A stretch of DNA of 54,646 nt from an uncultured Alcaligenaceae bacterium. GTDB taxonomy: Bacteria; Pseudomonadota; Gammaproteobacteria; Burkholderiales; Burkholderiaceae_B. Below, one piece after another: positions 19,361 to 28,307 of this stretch. Within the stretch, counting starts at the first letter, position 1, and each line of letters begins with the position of its first letter. The notes below the pieces were generated by a model. It was not told the origin of the DNA and ran no database searches. It worked only from the letters and a program-made list of their open reading frames with translations. Made by a program: the position numbers and the translations under genes. The stretch covers positions 1 through 54,646 of the forward strand of contig CALBMZ010000091.1 in assembly GCA_937896225.1 (NCBI GenBank), read 5' to 3'.

Positions 19361-22114
19361 ATGATTTCACTCCTTAAAAAAATATTTGGAACCAATAACG
19401 ATCGTCTAATTAAGCAATTAATGCGACACGTTAAAAAAATCAACGATCTCGAGGCAAGCGTCAAAGCGTTAAGCGACGATGCGCTCAAAGCCAAAACGCC
19501 TGAGTTCAAAGCAAAACTTGCTTCAGGCACCCCTGTTAATGACTTGCTGCCAGAAGCATTTGCGGTTGTTCGAGAAGCCAGTCTGCGAGTTTTTGGTATG
19601 CGGCATTTTGATGTGCAATTGGTGGGCGGCATGGTGCTCAACAGCGGCAAAATTGCTGAAATGCGCACGGGTGAAGGTAAAACGCTAATGGCTACTTTGC
19701 CTGTCTATTTGAATGCCTTGTCAGGAAGGGGTGTGCATGTGGTCACGGTCAACGATTACTTGGCCAGACGCGATGCCGAATGGATGGGGCGCCTATACAG
19801 TTACTTAGGCCTCACAACAGGCGTCGTTGTACCGCAGCAAGACAACGAAGAAAAGCGTGCGGCGTATCAAGCTGACATCACCTATGGTACGAACAACGAA
19901 TTTGGCTTTGATTATCTACGCGACAACATGGAGCATCGATTAGAAGACCGTCGTCAGCGTGGTTTAGTTTTTGCAATTGTTGACGAAGTCGATTCTATAT
20001 TGATTGATGAGGCACGTACGCCGCTCATTATTTCTGGCCAAGCCGAAGACTTCACCGAGCAGTATATGCGGATGAACGACGTGCCGCCGAAACTTCAACG
20101 TATGACCGCTGAGGCTAAACCAAACGAGCCTGAACCAGAAGGTGACTTTTGGGTTGATGAAAAACATCAGCAAATATATATGTCAGAAGCGGGTCATGAG
20201 CATGCTGAACAAATACTGACACAGCTTGGCTTGTTGCCTGAAGGCCAGTCGCTTTACGACCCGCGCAACATTACGTTGATGCATCATTTGATGGCGGCGT
20301 TGCGGGCACATTACTTATTCTTTCGCGATCAGCATTATGTGGTTCAAAACGGTGAAGTGGTTATTGTTGACGAATTCACAGGTCGCTTAATGGTGGGCCG
20401 CCGTTGGTCTGACGGTCTGCATCAAGCTGTGGAAGCTAAAGAAAAAGCGACGATCCAGCTTGAGAATCAAACGCTGGCATCTATTACCTTTCAAAACTAT
20501 TTTCGTATGTACGAAAAGCTGTCTGGCATGACCGGCACAGCCGATACGGAAGCATACGAATTCCAAGAAATTTATACCCTAGAAACGGTTATTGTGCCGA
20601 CAAATCAAGCTATGGTTCGCTTAGATCAAAATGATCAGATTTTCAAAACTGACCGAGAAAAATACGCGGCTATTGTTAACGATATTCGTGACTGCCAGGC
20701 AAAAAGTCAACCCGTTTTAGTGGGAACCACTAGCATTGAAAACTCTGAATTGTTGTCAAATGCATTAAACGAGTCAGGCCTTAAACACGAAGTGCTTAAC
20801 GCTAAACAGCATGCACGCGAAGCCGATATTGTGGCGCAGGCTGGCAAGCCTGGGCAAATTACGATTGCCACCAACATGGCTGGTCGTGGTACAGATATTG
20901 TCTTGGGCGGTAACGTTGAAAAGCAAGTCGATATGTTGATGCGAGATGCCTCATATTCAGAGGCTGATAGGCAAACACAAATTGATTTGTTGCGTTCGGG
21001 TTGGCAAGCATTGAACGCCCAAGTTAAAGCTGCGGGTGGTTTGCGTATTATTGGAACAGAGCGTCATGAGTCACGACGTATTGATAACCAATTGCGCGGT
21101 CGTGCGGGTCGTCAAGGTGATCCAGGTGCTTCGCGCTTTTATCTGTCGCTTGAAGATTCGCTAATGCGTATTTTTGCAGGTGATCGCGTGCGAGGCATCA
21201 TGGAGCGTTTGAAACTGCCTGATGGTGAGCCCATTGAAGCGGGTATGGTTTCGCGGTCAATCGAATCAGCGCAACGTAAAGTTGAGGGCCGTAACTTTGA
21301 TATTCGTAAGCAGTTGCTCGAATACGACGACGTCGCCAACGATCAACGAAAGGTTATATATTCACAACGTAATGAGGTACTTGAGTCTGAGTCTGTAGGC
21401 GAGATGGTTGATAGTTTGCGTGATGGTGCCATCAAAGATTTGGTAGAGATGTACGTGCCAGAAGGTTCTGTAGAAGACCAATGGGATCTTCCTGCCTTAC
21501 AAAAAATACTTGAGTCAGACTGGCAACTTAATATTCCAATAGTCGATCAAATCGAATCATCTAAGAAAGCTGATGACTCTGACGTGTTGGTCTGGGTGAC
21601 TGAAGCCGCTCGTTTGGCATACAAAAGTAAAATAGAGACGGTTGGTATTAACTCATGGCAACCTTTTGAACGATCTGTTCTGTTGCAAGTCATAGATAAT
21701 CATTGGCGTGAACATTTGGCTGCCCTTGATCATCTGCGTCAAGGTATTCACTTGCGTGGCTATGCTCAGAAAAACCCCAAGCAAGAATATAAACGCGAAG
21801 CAATACAGCTATTTTCGTTGATGCTACAACGTATTCGTGACGATTTGGCCAAAATTGTTTTAACCGTTAAAGTTGAAAGTCCAGAGCAAGTGGAGCAAGC
21901 TGAGCAAGAAGCTGCCGCTTCACATGTAAAAAATGTAAGTTATACACATGCTGATTTCGATGAAGGCTCTGAGGCGGCTGCCCCCCCCCAAAATTTAGTT
22001 GAGGCTGAGAGTCAATCAACGGTTCGCAACTTTGGTCCTAAAGTAGGACGCAATGACCCTTGCCCATGTGGCAGTGGCAAAAAATACAAGCAATGTCACG
22101 GTAAGTTGAATTAA
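19361..22114 (+). CDS. secA: Preprotein translocase ATPase SecA
   Basis: SecA drives post-translational export through SecYEG. The 917-residue protein begins at the ATG at 19361 ([14 protein letters not shown]), matching the conserved N terminus. A TTG nine bases upstream has no ribosome-binding site. Walker A (MRTGEGKT) lies near residues 102-109, the Walker B/DEAD region [17 protein letters not shown] near 206-222, the second nucleotide domain has [10 protein letters not shown] and the [11 protein letters not shown] arginine finger. The C-terminal zinc-binding motif [13 protein letters not shown] is intact. A run of nine C residues (21981-21989) lies in the linker before it. Confidence 0.98.
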   Translation: MISLLKKIFGTNNDRLIKQLMRHVKKINDLEASVKALSDDALKAKTPEFKAKLASGTPVNDLLPEAFAVVREASLRVFGMRHFDVQLVGGMVLNSGKIAEMRTGEGKTLMATLPVYLNALSGRGVHVVTVNDYLARRDAEWMGRLYSYLGLTTGVVVPQQDNEEKRAAYQADITYGTNNEFGFDYLRDNMEHRLEDRRQRGLVFAIVDEVDSILIDEARTPLIISGQAEDFTEQYMRMNDVPPKLQRMTAEAKPNEPEPEGDFWVDEKHQQIYMSEAGHEHAEQILTQLGLLPEGQSLYDPRNITLMHHLMAALRAHYLFFRDQHYVVQNGEVVIVDEFTGRLMVGRRWSDGLHQAVEAKEKATIQLENQTLASITFQNYFRMYEKLSGMTGTADTEAYEFQEIYTLETVIVPTNQAMVRLDQNDQIFKTDREKYAAIVNDIRDCQAKSQPVLVGTTSIENSELLSNALNESGLKHEVLNAKQHAREADIVAQAGKPGQITIATNMAGRGTDIVLGGNVEKQVDMLMRDASYSEADRQTQIDLLRSGWQALNAQVKAAGGLRIIGTERHESRRIDNQLRGRAGRQGDPGASRFYLSLEDSLMRIFAGDRVRGIMERLKLPDGEPIEAGMVSRSIESAQRKVEGRNFDIRKQLLEYDDVANDQRKVIYSQRNEVLESESVGEMVDSLRDGAIKDLVEMYVPEGSVEDQWDLPALQKILESDWQLNIPIVDQIESSKKADDSDVLVWVTEAARLAYKSKIETVGINSWQPFERSVLLQVIDNHWREHLAALDHLRQGIHLRGYAQKNPKQEYKREAIQLFSLMLQRIRDDLAKIVLTVKVESPEQVEQAEQEAAASHVKNVSYTHADFDEGSEAAAPPQNLVEAESQSTVRNFGPKVGRNDPCPCGSGKKYKQCHGKLN

Positions 22115-22159
22115 GTTGTGGCTGACCCTCAGGCTGAGTCGCGTCGAAAAGCAGGCCAA

Positions 22160-23359
22160 ATGCTGGCCGTTAATATCGGTTCGTCAAGTATAAAGTTTGC
22201 ACTTTATACTTTTCATCACGACGTAAAAGTAGTTGATGTGGCTAATGTTGTTGGAGTAATTGAAGGTCTTCAACACAATAGTGACGAACCTATCATTTTA
22301 AAAATCAAAGAGGCGGGTTTAACCGTTCGCGTCATTCTGAATTGCGAGCCAGCTCAGTCACCTCTCGAAGCGGCTTTATTAAAGCTACAAAGCGAAATAG
22401 ATCGAATTTTAAATGGCCGTCATTTACTGGCAGTTGCGCACCGAGTCGTGCATGGTGGTAAGTTATTTCGGGGTGTGGTCAGGTTAAACCAAGACGTCAT
22501 TAAAAAGTTATCAGAGCTCAACCCATTAGCGCCGCTGCATCAGTCATTTAACTTGGCAGGTGCGCAAGCGATGATGAAAGCTTTTGATCAAACGCCTCAG
22601 TTTGCTTGTTTTGACACTACATTTCATCAAACATTATCACCATTAGAAACGCATTTTGGTCTGCCCGAGTTTTATTTTGAGCAAGGTGTACGCCGTTATG
22701 GCTTTCATGGCCTGTCATATGAGTACGTGTCCGGCCGCTTGGTGGCGCATACTAAAGCCGCACGGGGTCGAATGTTGATGGCGCACTTAGGTAATGGTGC
22801 TAGCCTTTGCGCAGCGGTTGATGGCCGTAGTGTCGCCACCACCATGGGTTTTACTGCGCTAGATGGCTTGATGATGGGCACTCGGTGTGGTGCAATTGAC
22901 CCTGGTTTACTGTTGTATTGGTTGCAGCAAGGCTGGTCAGTTGAGAAAATAACAGACTTGCTCTACAAACAATCAGGTTTGCTTGGTGTATCTGGCGTGT
23001 CTTCAGATATGCGTACTTTGCATGAGTCAAAGGTGCCCCAAGCCGCATTTGCGATCGACTTATTCGTACATCGTATTGTGCGTGATGCTGGTGCGTTAAC
23101 TGCTGTTATGGGCGGCATGAATGCCATTGTTTTTACGGGTGGAATAGGCGAGAAAGACAGCGATGTTAGACATCGTGTTTGTGACGCCTTAAGCTATTTA
23201 GGCGTTTATATTGAGCCGAGTTTGAATATTAAAGCCTGCGGTGATCGCATTGCTGCCATACACTCAGATGATTCAGCGGTAGAGATTTGGGTTGTGCCAA
23301 CGGATGAGGGTCGTGTTGCTGCAGAGCAAGTGATGAAACTTTTGCAACAACACGACTAA
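22160..23359 (+). CDS. ackA: Acetate kinase AckA
   Basis: Acetate kinase interconverts acetyl phosphate and acetate with ATP/ADP. The conserved N terminus MLAVNIGSSSIKFALY starts at the ATG at 22160, with GCAGG just upstream, giving the usual length of 399 residues. A GTG at 22118 would add 14 poorly conserved residues and cannot be excluded. Visible motifs are AHRVVHGG near 93-100, CFDTTFH near 151-157, RYGFHGLS near 178-185, the MAHLGNGASL signature near 207-216 and GGIGEKDSDVR near 327-337. No phosphotransacetylase gene is adjacent. It converges on livM with a gap of only 6 bases. Confidence 0.94.
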   Translation: MLAVNIGSSSIKFALYTFHHDVKVVDVANVVGVIEGLQHNSDEPIILKIKEAGLTVRVILNCEPAQSPLEAALLKLQSEIDRILNGRHLLAVAHRVVHGGKLFRGVVRLNQDVIKKLSELNPLAPLHQSFNLAGAQAMMKAFDQTPQFACFDTTFHQTLSPLETHFGLPEFYFEQGVRRYGFHGLSYEYVSGRLVAHTKAARGRMLMAHLGNGASLCAAVDGRSVATTMGFTALDGLMMGTRCGAIDPGLLLYWLQQGWSVEKITDLLYKQSGLLGVSGVSSDMRTLHESKVPQAAFAIDLFVHRIVRDAGALTAVMGGMNAIVFTGGIGEKDSDVRHRVCDALSYLGVYIEPSLNIKACGDRIAAIHSDDSAVEIWVVPTDEGRVAAEQVMKLLQQHD

Positions 23360-23365
23360 ACATAT

Positions 23366-24361
23366 TTAAAGTCTAATGTTGAGTCGGTGCGAAATTTCAC
23401 CCACAATGCCGCGACGGAACGCTAACACGCATAATACAAAAATAGCACCGGTTGCTATGGTGCTCCAACCGCCAAGATTGGCCAGATAGTTTTGTAAATT
23501 TATAATGATTGCGGCACCTAAAACTGGGCCCCAAAGCGTACCAATACCACCCAAGATTGTCATGAGAACGGCTTCACCTGATGTGTGCCAGAAAACGTCT
23601 GTCAAAGATGCCAGTTGAAGCACCAAGCTCTTTAAGCCACCACCTAAGCCTGCTAAACCAGCAGAAATGGTGAACGCCATGAGCTTATAGCGATCTACGT
23701 CGTAACCTAGTGAAATGGCGCGAGGTTCGTTTTCACGAATAGATTTCAGTACTTGGCCGAAGGGGGATTGAACCACACGCTGAATCAACAAGAATGCCAA
23801 TATAAAAACGCCCAGCGCGAACCAGTACATATGCGAAGAATTTGATAAATCGAAAAGACCTAAAAATTTACCACGTGGTACACCTTGAATGCCGTCTTCT
23901 CCATTTGTAAACGGCACTTGGGTGGCGATAAAGTAGACAACCTGCGCGAGGGCAAGGGTGATCATGGCGAAATAAATGCCCTGACGTCGAATGGCAAGTG
24001 CACCAAATACATACCCTAAAGCAGTGGATGCAACAACGCCAACCAGTAGGCCTATTTCAGGCGTGACGCCCCACTCTTTCATGGCGTGAGCGGTAACGTA
24101 GGCAGATGTACCAAAGAATGCAGCATGACCAAAAGATAGTAAGCCTGAGAAGCCCAAAAGCAAGTTAACAGATGCTGCAAAAATGGCAAAACAAAACACT
24201 TTCATCATGAATAGGTCATATACCGCATCTTGAAAGGGTAATAAGGCTAACAGAGCAAAAATAACAAGCGTAACTTTTGTAATGGCAGCAGTGTTCACAA
24301 CATTTGGCTTGATGCTAACGTCAGTTGAAGCGACTTTTGTAGGGGTAGATGTTGTGTTCAT
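23366..24361 (-). CDS. livM: Branched-chain amino acid ABC transporter permease, LivM type
   Basis: One of two membrane subunits of a HAAT-family ABC importer. The 331-residue protein is strongly hydrophobic, with about nine membrane segments. It carries the LivM signatures LLGFSGLLSFGHAAFFG near residues 69-85 and SIRENEPRAISLGYD (the EAA-like coupling loop). The start is the ATG at 24361, which lies just after the livH stop with an AAGGG site between them. A start 30 bases further upstream would overlap livH. It is the last gene of the liv operon. Confidence 0.9.
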   Translation of the reverse strand: MNTTSTPTKVASTDVSIKPNVVNTAAITKVTLVIFALLALLPFQDAVYDLFMMKVFCFAIFAASVNLLLGFSGLLSFGHAAFFGTSAYVTAHAMKEWGVTPEIGLLVGVVASTALGYVFGALAIRRQGIYFAMITLALAQVVYFIATQVPFTNGEDGIQGVPRGKFLGLFDLSNSSHMYWFALGVFILAFLLIQRVVQSPFGQVLKSIRENEPRAISLGYDVDRYKLMAFTISAGLAGLGGGLKSLVLQLASLTDVFWHTSGEAVLMTILGGIGTLWGPVLGAAIIINLQNYLANLGGWSTIATGAIFVLCVLAFRRGIVGEISHRLNIRL

Positions 24362-24374
24362 GATATTTTGACCC

Positions 24375-25289
24375 TTAGCGAACTTTGCCAAATAAACCGG
24401 CTGGTTTGATCAAAAGTACGATGATCATGATGACGAAAATAGAAACAGATGAAGCTTGTGGATAAAACACTTTAGTTAACCCCTCCACTACACCCAGACC
24501 CAAGCCGGTCAAAATAGAGCCAGCAATAGAACCCATACCGCCTATCACCACTACTGCAAACACAACAATGATTAGGTCAGAACCCATGATGGCGGTGACT
24601 TGATAAATGGGGGCAGCCAAAACACCCGCAAAGGCAGCTAAAGCACAGCCTGCACCGTAGGTTAGGGTGATGATAAGTGGTACGTTCACACCCAGTGCTT
24701 GTAAAAGTCTTGGGTTTTCGGTGCCTGCACGCAGCAAGCTACCTAAATTTGTGCGTTCAATAAAGAACCAGGTTGCAAAGCAAGCCGCTAAGGCCATGCC
24801 GACTACCCATAAGCGGTACCATGGAATAAAGAACTCATTGACGCGCATGCCGCCACGTAACAAGTCAGGTACGGGGTAGCTGTTGCCCAAGACGCCAAAC
24901 CAATGACGAAACAGGCCTTCAATAACCAATGCCAAGCCAAATGTAAGCAGTAAGCCGTATAGATGATCAAGGTGGTAGAGGCGCTTGAGCATGGTTTTTT
25001 CAATTACGATGCTGAATAAACCTACCACTAGCGGCGCAATAAAAAGTGCCCACCAATACGATATTTCAAGTTCTGGCATGCCTATCCAACCACCGAGTTG
25101 GGTCAGTATTATCCAGGCAACCATGGCGCCCAACATATAAAGCGCGCCATGGGTAAAGTTGATCACGTTGAGCAACCCGAATATAACCGCTAAGCCTAAA
25201 CTTAAAAGCGCATAGAATGAGCCATTGATTAAACCAATCAATAACTGCGACGTTAGCGCTTGCGGCGATATACCGAGCAACTCAAACAT
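24375..25289 (-). CDS. livH: Branched-chain amino acid ABC transporter permease, LivH type
   Basis: The second permease of the importer, 304 residues with about eight membrane segments. It has the LivH features LLIGLINGSFYALLSLGLAV near residues 16-35, INFTHGALYMLGA near 43-55 and RAGTENPRLLQALGVN (coupling loop) near 191-206, followed by GGMGSIAGSILTG. It lies 27 bases after the binding-protein gene and just before livM in the same operon. Confidence 0.92.
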   Translation of the reverse strand: MFELLGISPQALTSQLLIGLINGSFYALLSLGLAVIFGLLNVINFTHGALYMLGAMVAWIILTQLGGWIGMPELEISYWWALFIAPLVVGLFSIVIEKTMLKRLYHLDHLYGLLLTFGLALVIEGLFRHWFGVLGNSYPVPDLLRGGMRVNEFFIPWYRLWVVGMALAACFATWFFIERTNLGSLLRAGTENPRLLQALGVNVPLIITLTYGAGCALAAFAGVLAAPIYQVTAIMGSDLIIVVFAVVVIGGMGSIAGSILTGLGLGVVEGLTKVFYPQASSVSIFVIMIIVLLIKPAGLFGKVR

Positions 25290-25316
25290 GATGATTCCTA
25301 AAATTAAACAGGTCGA

Positions 25317-26540
25317 TTAAGACTTAGCGCCAGTCACCAGTACGCACTTAGACTTTGACAGGGGTAAGGTTGCGTCTTTGGCAGGAATGACTTGTAAAAC
25401 ATTTGCAATGTCATTCTTGTTTTTTGACTCTTTAGGTGTTTTAACTTGAAGTAAGTACATATCGTGCTCAAACTTACCGTCAGCACGAATCACACCTTTA
25501 AACAAGCCATCATCGATTGGTTTTGACTTCAGTTGCTTCATAATGGCATCTGCATTATCAGTGCCAGCGGCCTTGATAGCTTGTAAATAGTTTAACGTTG
25601 CAGAGTAAACGCCAGCTTGGGGTGATGTTGGGGCTTTGCCACCAAACTTCTTCATGAAACGGTCAGCAAATTTACGGTTGGCATCTGAGTAATTCCAGTA
25701 CCAGCCCACAGTAAAGTTCATGCCTTGAGTATCTTTTAAGCCTAACGCTTGCACATCACTTGTGAACATCAGCAAAGGCACTATGGTTTGCTTCGAACCG
25801 ACAATACCCAATTCGGCGGCTTGTTTAATTGAACCAATTGTGTCGCCACCTGCATTCGCTAAAGCAATAACTTCCGCCTTAGAGGTTTGGGCTTGTGATA
25901 AATATGAGGCGAAGTCGGTAGTTTTGATGGGGTGCAAGACGCTGCCTAGCACTTTGCCACCATTGGCATTAATCACTTCAGTAGCATCACGTTGTAAAGT
26001 GTGACCAAATACATAGTCAGCAGTCAAAAAGTACCAAGTCTTCTTGCCTGAGGCCAACACGCCAGCGGCTGTGCCATTAGCCAAAGCATAAGTGTCGTAT
26101 ACATAATGAACGGTGTAGGCGTTGCAACGCTCGTTGGTGATTGGCAACGATGCCGCACCAGTCACGATGACGACACGTTTGAGTTGGTCGGCAACTTCCA
26201 TTGCGGCCAATGCTGATGAGCTGGCAACGTTACCCACAAGCAAGTCAACGTTATCGCGCTCAAACATTTCGCGTGCTTTTGAAGCAGATAGGTCAGCTTT
26301 TGATTGATGGTCAGCTGAAATGACTTTGATAGGCTTGCCTAAAACGGTGCCGCCAAAATCTGCAACGGCCATTTCTGCCGCCAGAACGGCGCCAGGGCCT
26401 TCAACAGCTGAATAAATGCCTGACAAATCGGTCAAAACGCCGATATTGACAGAGTCGTTGCTAATGCCTTGAGCTGAAGCGGCACCAACGCTTGCAAACA
26501 AGGCGCCGGCAATAAGTTTGGAAAGATCACGCTGTTTCAT
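25317..26540 (-). CDS. Periplasmic substrate-binding protein of the liv ABC transporter
   Basis: The 407-residue protein has a clear Sec signal peptide (cleavage predicted after ASAQ, about residue 24) followed by a type I periplasmic-binding fold of the Peripla_BP_6 kind: VNIGVLTDLSGIYSAVEGPG near 31-50 is the family start motif. The ligand could be a branched-chain amino acid, but this family also binds amides, urea, aromatic acids and short-chain compounds, so specificity is open. A GGAG site precedes the start. A small ACGGC/GCCGT hairpin (26560-26572) between livF and this gene may adjust relative expression; binding proteins are needed in excess. Confidence 0.9.
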   Translation of the reverse strand: MKQRDLSKLIAGALFASVGAASAQGISNDSVNIGVLTDLSGIYSAVEGPGAVLAAEMAVADFGGTVLGKPIKVISADHQSKADLSASKAREMFERDNVDLLVGNVASSSALAAMEVADQLKRVVIVTGAASLPITNERCNAYTVHYVYDTYALANGTAAGVLASGKKTWYFLTADYVFGHTLQRDATEVINANGGKVLGSVLHPIKTTDFASYLSQAQTSKAEVIALANAGGDTIGSIKQAAELGIVGSKQTIVPLLMFTSDVQALGLKDTQGMNFTVGWYWNYSDANRKFADRFMKKFGGKAPTSPQAGVYSATLNYLQAIKAAGTDNADAIMKQLKSKPIDDGLFKGVIRADGKFEHDMYLLQVKTPKESKNKNDIANVLQVIPAKDATLPLSKSKCVLVTGAKS

Positions 26541-26559
26541 CTAGTAGTCTCCGAATATG

Positions 26560-26572
26560 ACGGCAAAGCCGT
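26560..26572 (-). other. Small hairpin between livF and the binding-protein gene
   Basis: A 5-bp perfect stem (ACGGC/GCCGT) with a 3-base loop lies in the short gap ahead of the binding-protein gene. Such hairpins can protect a downstream mRNA segment or slow decay. The function here is inferred from position only. Confidence 0.3.
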
Positions 26573-26586
26573 AAATTATAAAATTG

Positions 26587-27297
26587 TTAAACACCAAGAA
26601 GGGTTTCTAAGGTTTTGCGGTTTTCTTCGAGCCGCTCTTTTTCGACCATTTTGACGACTTGACCATGCTCAATGACATAGTTTCGGTCAGCCAATTGTGA
26701 CGCAAATCTAAAATTTTGTTCAACTAGCACAATAGTAAAGCCGCGTTCACGCAATGTGCGCACAACTTCGCCTAATTTTTGAATAATAACGGGCGCAAGC
26801 CCTTCCGTGATCTCGTCTAGCAAGAGCAAATTAGCGCCTGTTCGCAATATGCGAGCAACGGCAAGCATTTGTTGTTCACCACCTGAAAGACGGCCACCTG
26901 GGCTATTACGCCTTTCTTGTAAGTTGGGAAACATCTCGTATATTTCATCAATCGTTAACCCCTGACCTTGCCCAACTTCAGGGGGCAACATTAGGTTTTG
27001 CTCGCAAGACAAGCTGGCAAATATGCCACGCTCTTCGGGGCAGTAACCAATGCCAAGCGCAGCAATTTCGTGTGTTTGTTTGCCGATTACATCTGTGCCA
27101 TTCACTTTTATCGTACCTTCAGACCGTCCAATAAGGCCCAAAATAGCGCGAAGGGTGCTGGTGCGACCCGCACCGTTTCGACCTAATAGACAAACGACTT
27201 CACCTCGATGAACAGTTAAATCAATGCCATGTAATACATGTGACTCACCGTACCAAGCGTTTAGGTCTTTGATTTCTAGTGCAATAGGAGCGGACAT
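26587..27297 (-). CDS. livF: ABC transporter ATP-binding protein, LivF type
   Basis: A 236-residue ATPase of the liv importer. It contains a Walker A-like loop GRNGAGRTS at residues 39-47, Q-loop region, the ABC signature LSGGEQQMLAVAR near 138-150, Walker B LLLLDEITEGLAP near 157-169 and a switch histidine position occupied by VLVEQN, normal for LivF. The lysine of Walker A is replaced by arginine (R45, codon CGC on the coding strand), which is unusual for an ABC ATPase. The partner LivG has a normal loop. The gene follows livG after 91 bases. Confidence 0.92.
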   Translation of the reverse strand: MSAPIALEIKDLNAWYGESHVLHGIDLTVHRGEVVCLLGRNGAGRTSTLRAILGLIGRSEGTIKVNGTDVIGKQTHEIAALGIGYCPEERGIFASLSCEQNLMLPPEVGQGQGLTIDEIYEMFPNLQERRNSPGGRLSGGEQQMLAVARILRTGANLLLLDEITEGLAPVIIQKLGEVVRTLRERGFTIVLVEQNFRFASQLADRNYVIEHGQVVKMVEKERLEENRKTLETLLGV

Positions 27298-27388
27298 AAA
27301 ACTTTTTAACCCAAAAATATAAACAAGTCATTAAATTCAAACACGTTAAAGGAAGTGTTCGAACCTTGTATTTGCATGTTGTAAACGA

Positions 27389-28165
27389 TTAGTGACCTGC
27401 TAATTCGGCGTCTGCAGAACCCATGTAGGCTTCCATCACTTGAGGATTGTTTGAGACGGTTTCATAATTACCCTCAGCAATCAGCTCGCCCCGTTGCAAC
27501 ACAGATATGGTGTCAGCAATATTTGAAACAACTTTCATGTTGTGTTCGACCATAATAATGGTGCGCCCAATGGAAACTTTGCGAATTAACTCGGCGACAA
27601 GTTGAACGTCTTCATGACCCATGCCTTGAGTGGGTTCGTCAAGCAACATCACCTCAGGGTTCATCGCAACCGTAGTTGCAATTTCTAATGCGCGCTTACG
27701 GCCATAAGGTAGGTTAACTGCAGTTTCATCGGCATAGTCTGCCAAGCCAACTTGATCTAAGGCCTCTAATGCTCGTTCATTTAAAACGCCTAGTGTTTGA
27801 TCACTTTTCCAAAAATGAAAAGAACTGCCCAGCTGTCGTTGAAGGCCAATGCGCACATTTTCTAACACTGACATATGTGGAAAAACTGCTGAAATTTGAA
27901 AGGAACGCACAATCCCTTCTCGAGCAATTTGAGATGGGGTTTGATTGGTAATGTCTATGCCATTAAAGAGTATTTTGCCCTTAGTAGGTGTTAAAAACTT
28001 GGTTATTAAGTTAAAGCATGTGCTTTTACCTGCACCATTGGGGCCAATGATGGCATGAATAGTATGACGTTTAACTTTCAAATTCACGTCATTAACCGCA
28101 ACAAAGCCTAAGAACTCTTTGGTTAAGTGTTGAGTTTCAATGACGTATTCAGACTGGTTTTTCAT
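27389..28165 (-). CDS. livG: ABC transporter ATP-binding protein, LivG type
   Basis: The first gene of the liv operon and the second ATPase of the importer, 258 residues. Walker A GPNGAGKST lies near residues 41-49, FQISAVFPHMSVLENVRIG marks the Q-loop, and Walker B is VMLLDEPTQGMGHED near 168-182 followed by the switch motif MVEHNM. The signature region reads LPYGRKRALEIA, a common LivG variant. There is no obvious ribosome-binding site before the ATG; TATATT lies only 6 bases upstream, so a very short or absent leader is possible. Confidence 0.92.
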   Translation of the reverse strand: MKNQSEYVIETQHLTKEFLGFVAVNDVNLKVKRHTIHAIIGPNGAGKSTCFNLITKFLTPTKGKILFNGIDITNQTPSQIAREGIVRSFQISAVFPHMSVLENVRIGLQRQLGSSFHFWKSDQTLGVLNERALEALDQVGLADYADETAVNLPYGRKRALEIATTVAMNPEVMLLDEPTQGMGHEDVQLVAELIRKVSIGRTIIMVEHNMKVVSNIADTISVLQRGELIAEGNYETVSNNPQVMEAYMGSADAELAGH

Positions 28166-28207
28166 AGTGTAAATATAACTTATATACTGACTAAAATCTG
28201 GTTGTTT

Positions 28208-28229
28208 ACATAGGGTACATACCCTATGT
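28208..28229. promoter_or_regulatory. Perfect palindrome upstream of the liv operon, probable operator
   Basis: ACATAGGGTA at 28208-28217 and TACCCTATGT at 28220-28229 form a perfect 10+10 bp inverted repeat separated by two bases. It lies 42 bases upstream of the livG start, where the -35 region of an operon promoter would be, and the DNA between it and livG is AT-rich with TATAAG and TATATT. No T-run follows, so a terminator is unlikely. It has the form of a dimeric repressor site (for example TetR or GntR type). The regulator is not encoded nearby. Confidence 0.6.
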
Positions 28230-28307
28230 TTGTGACTTCAGATGTTAAATGTTAGCGATTAAAATCTCACTAAAACTTAGTAAACAGTATCGAACAAACA
28301 AAGCATT

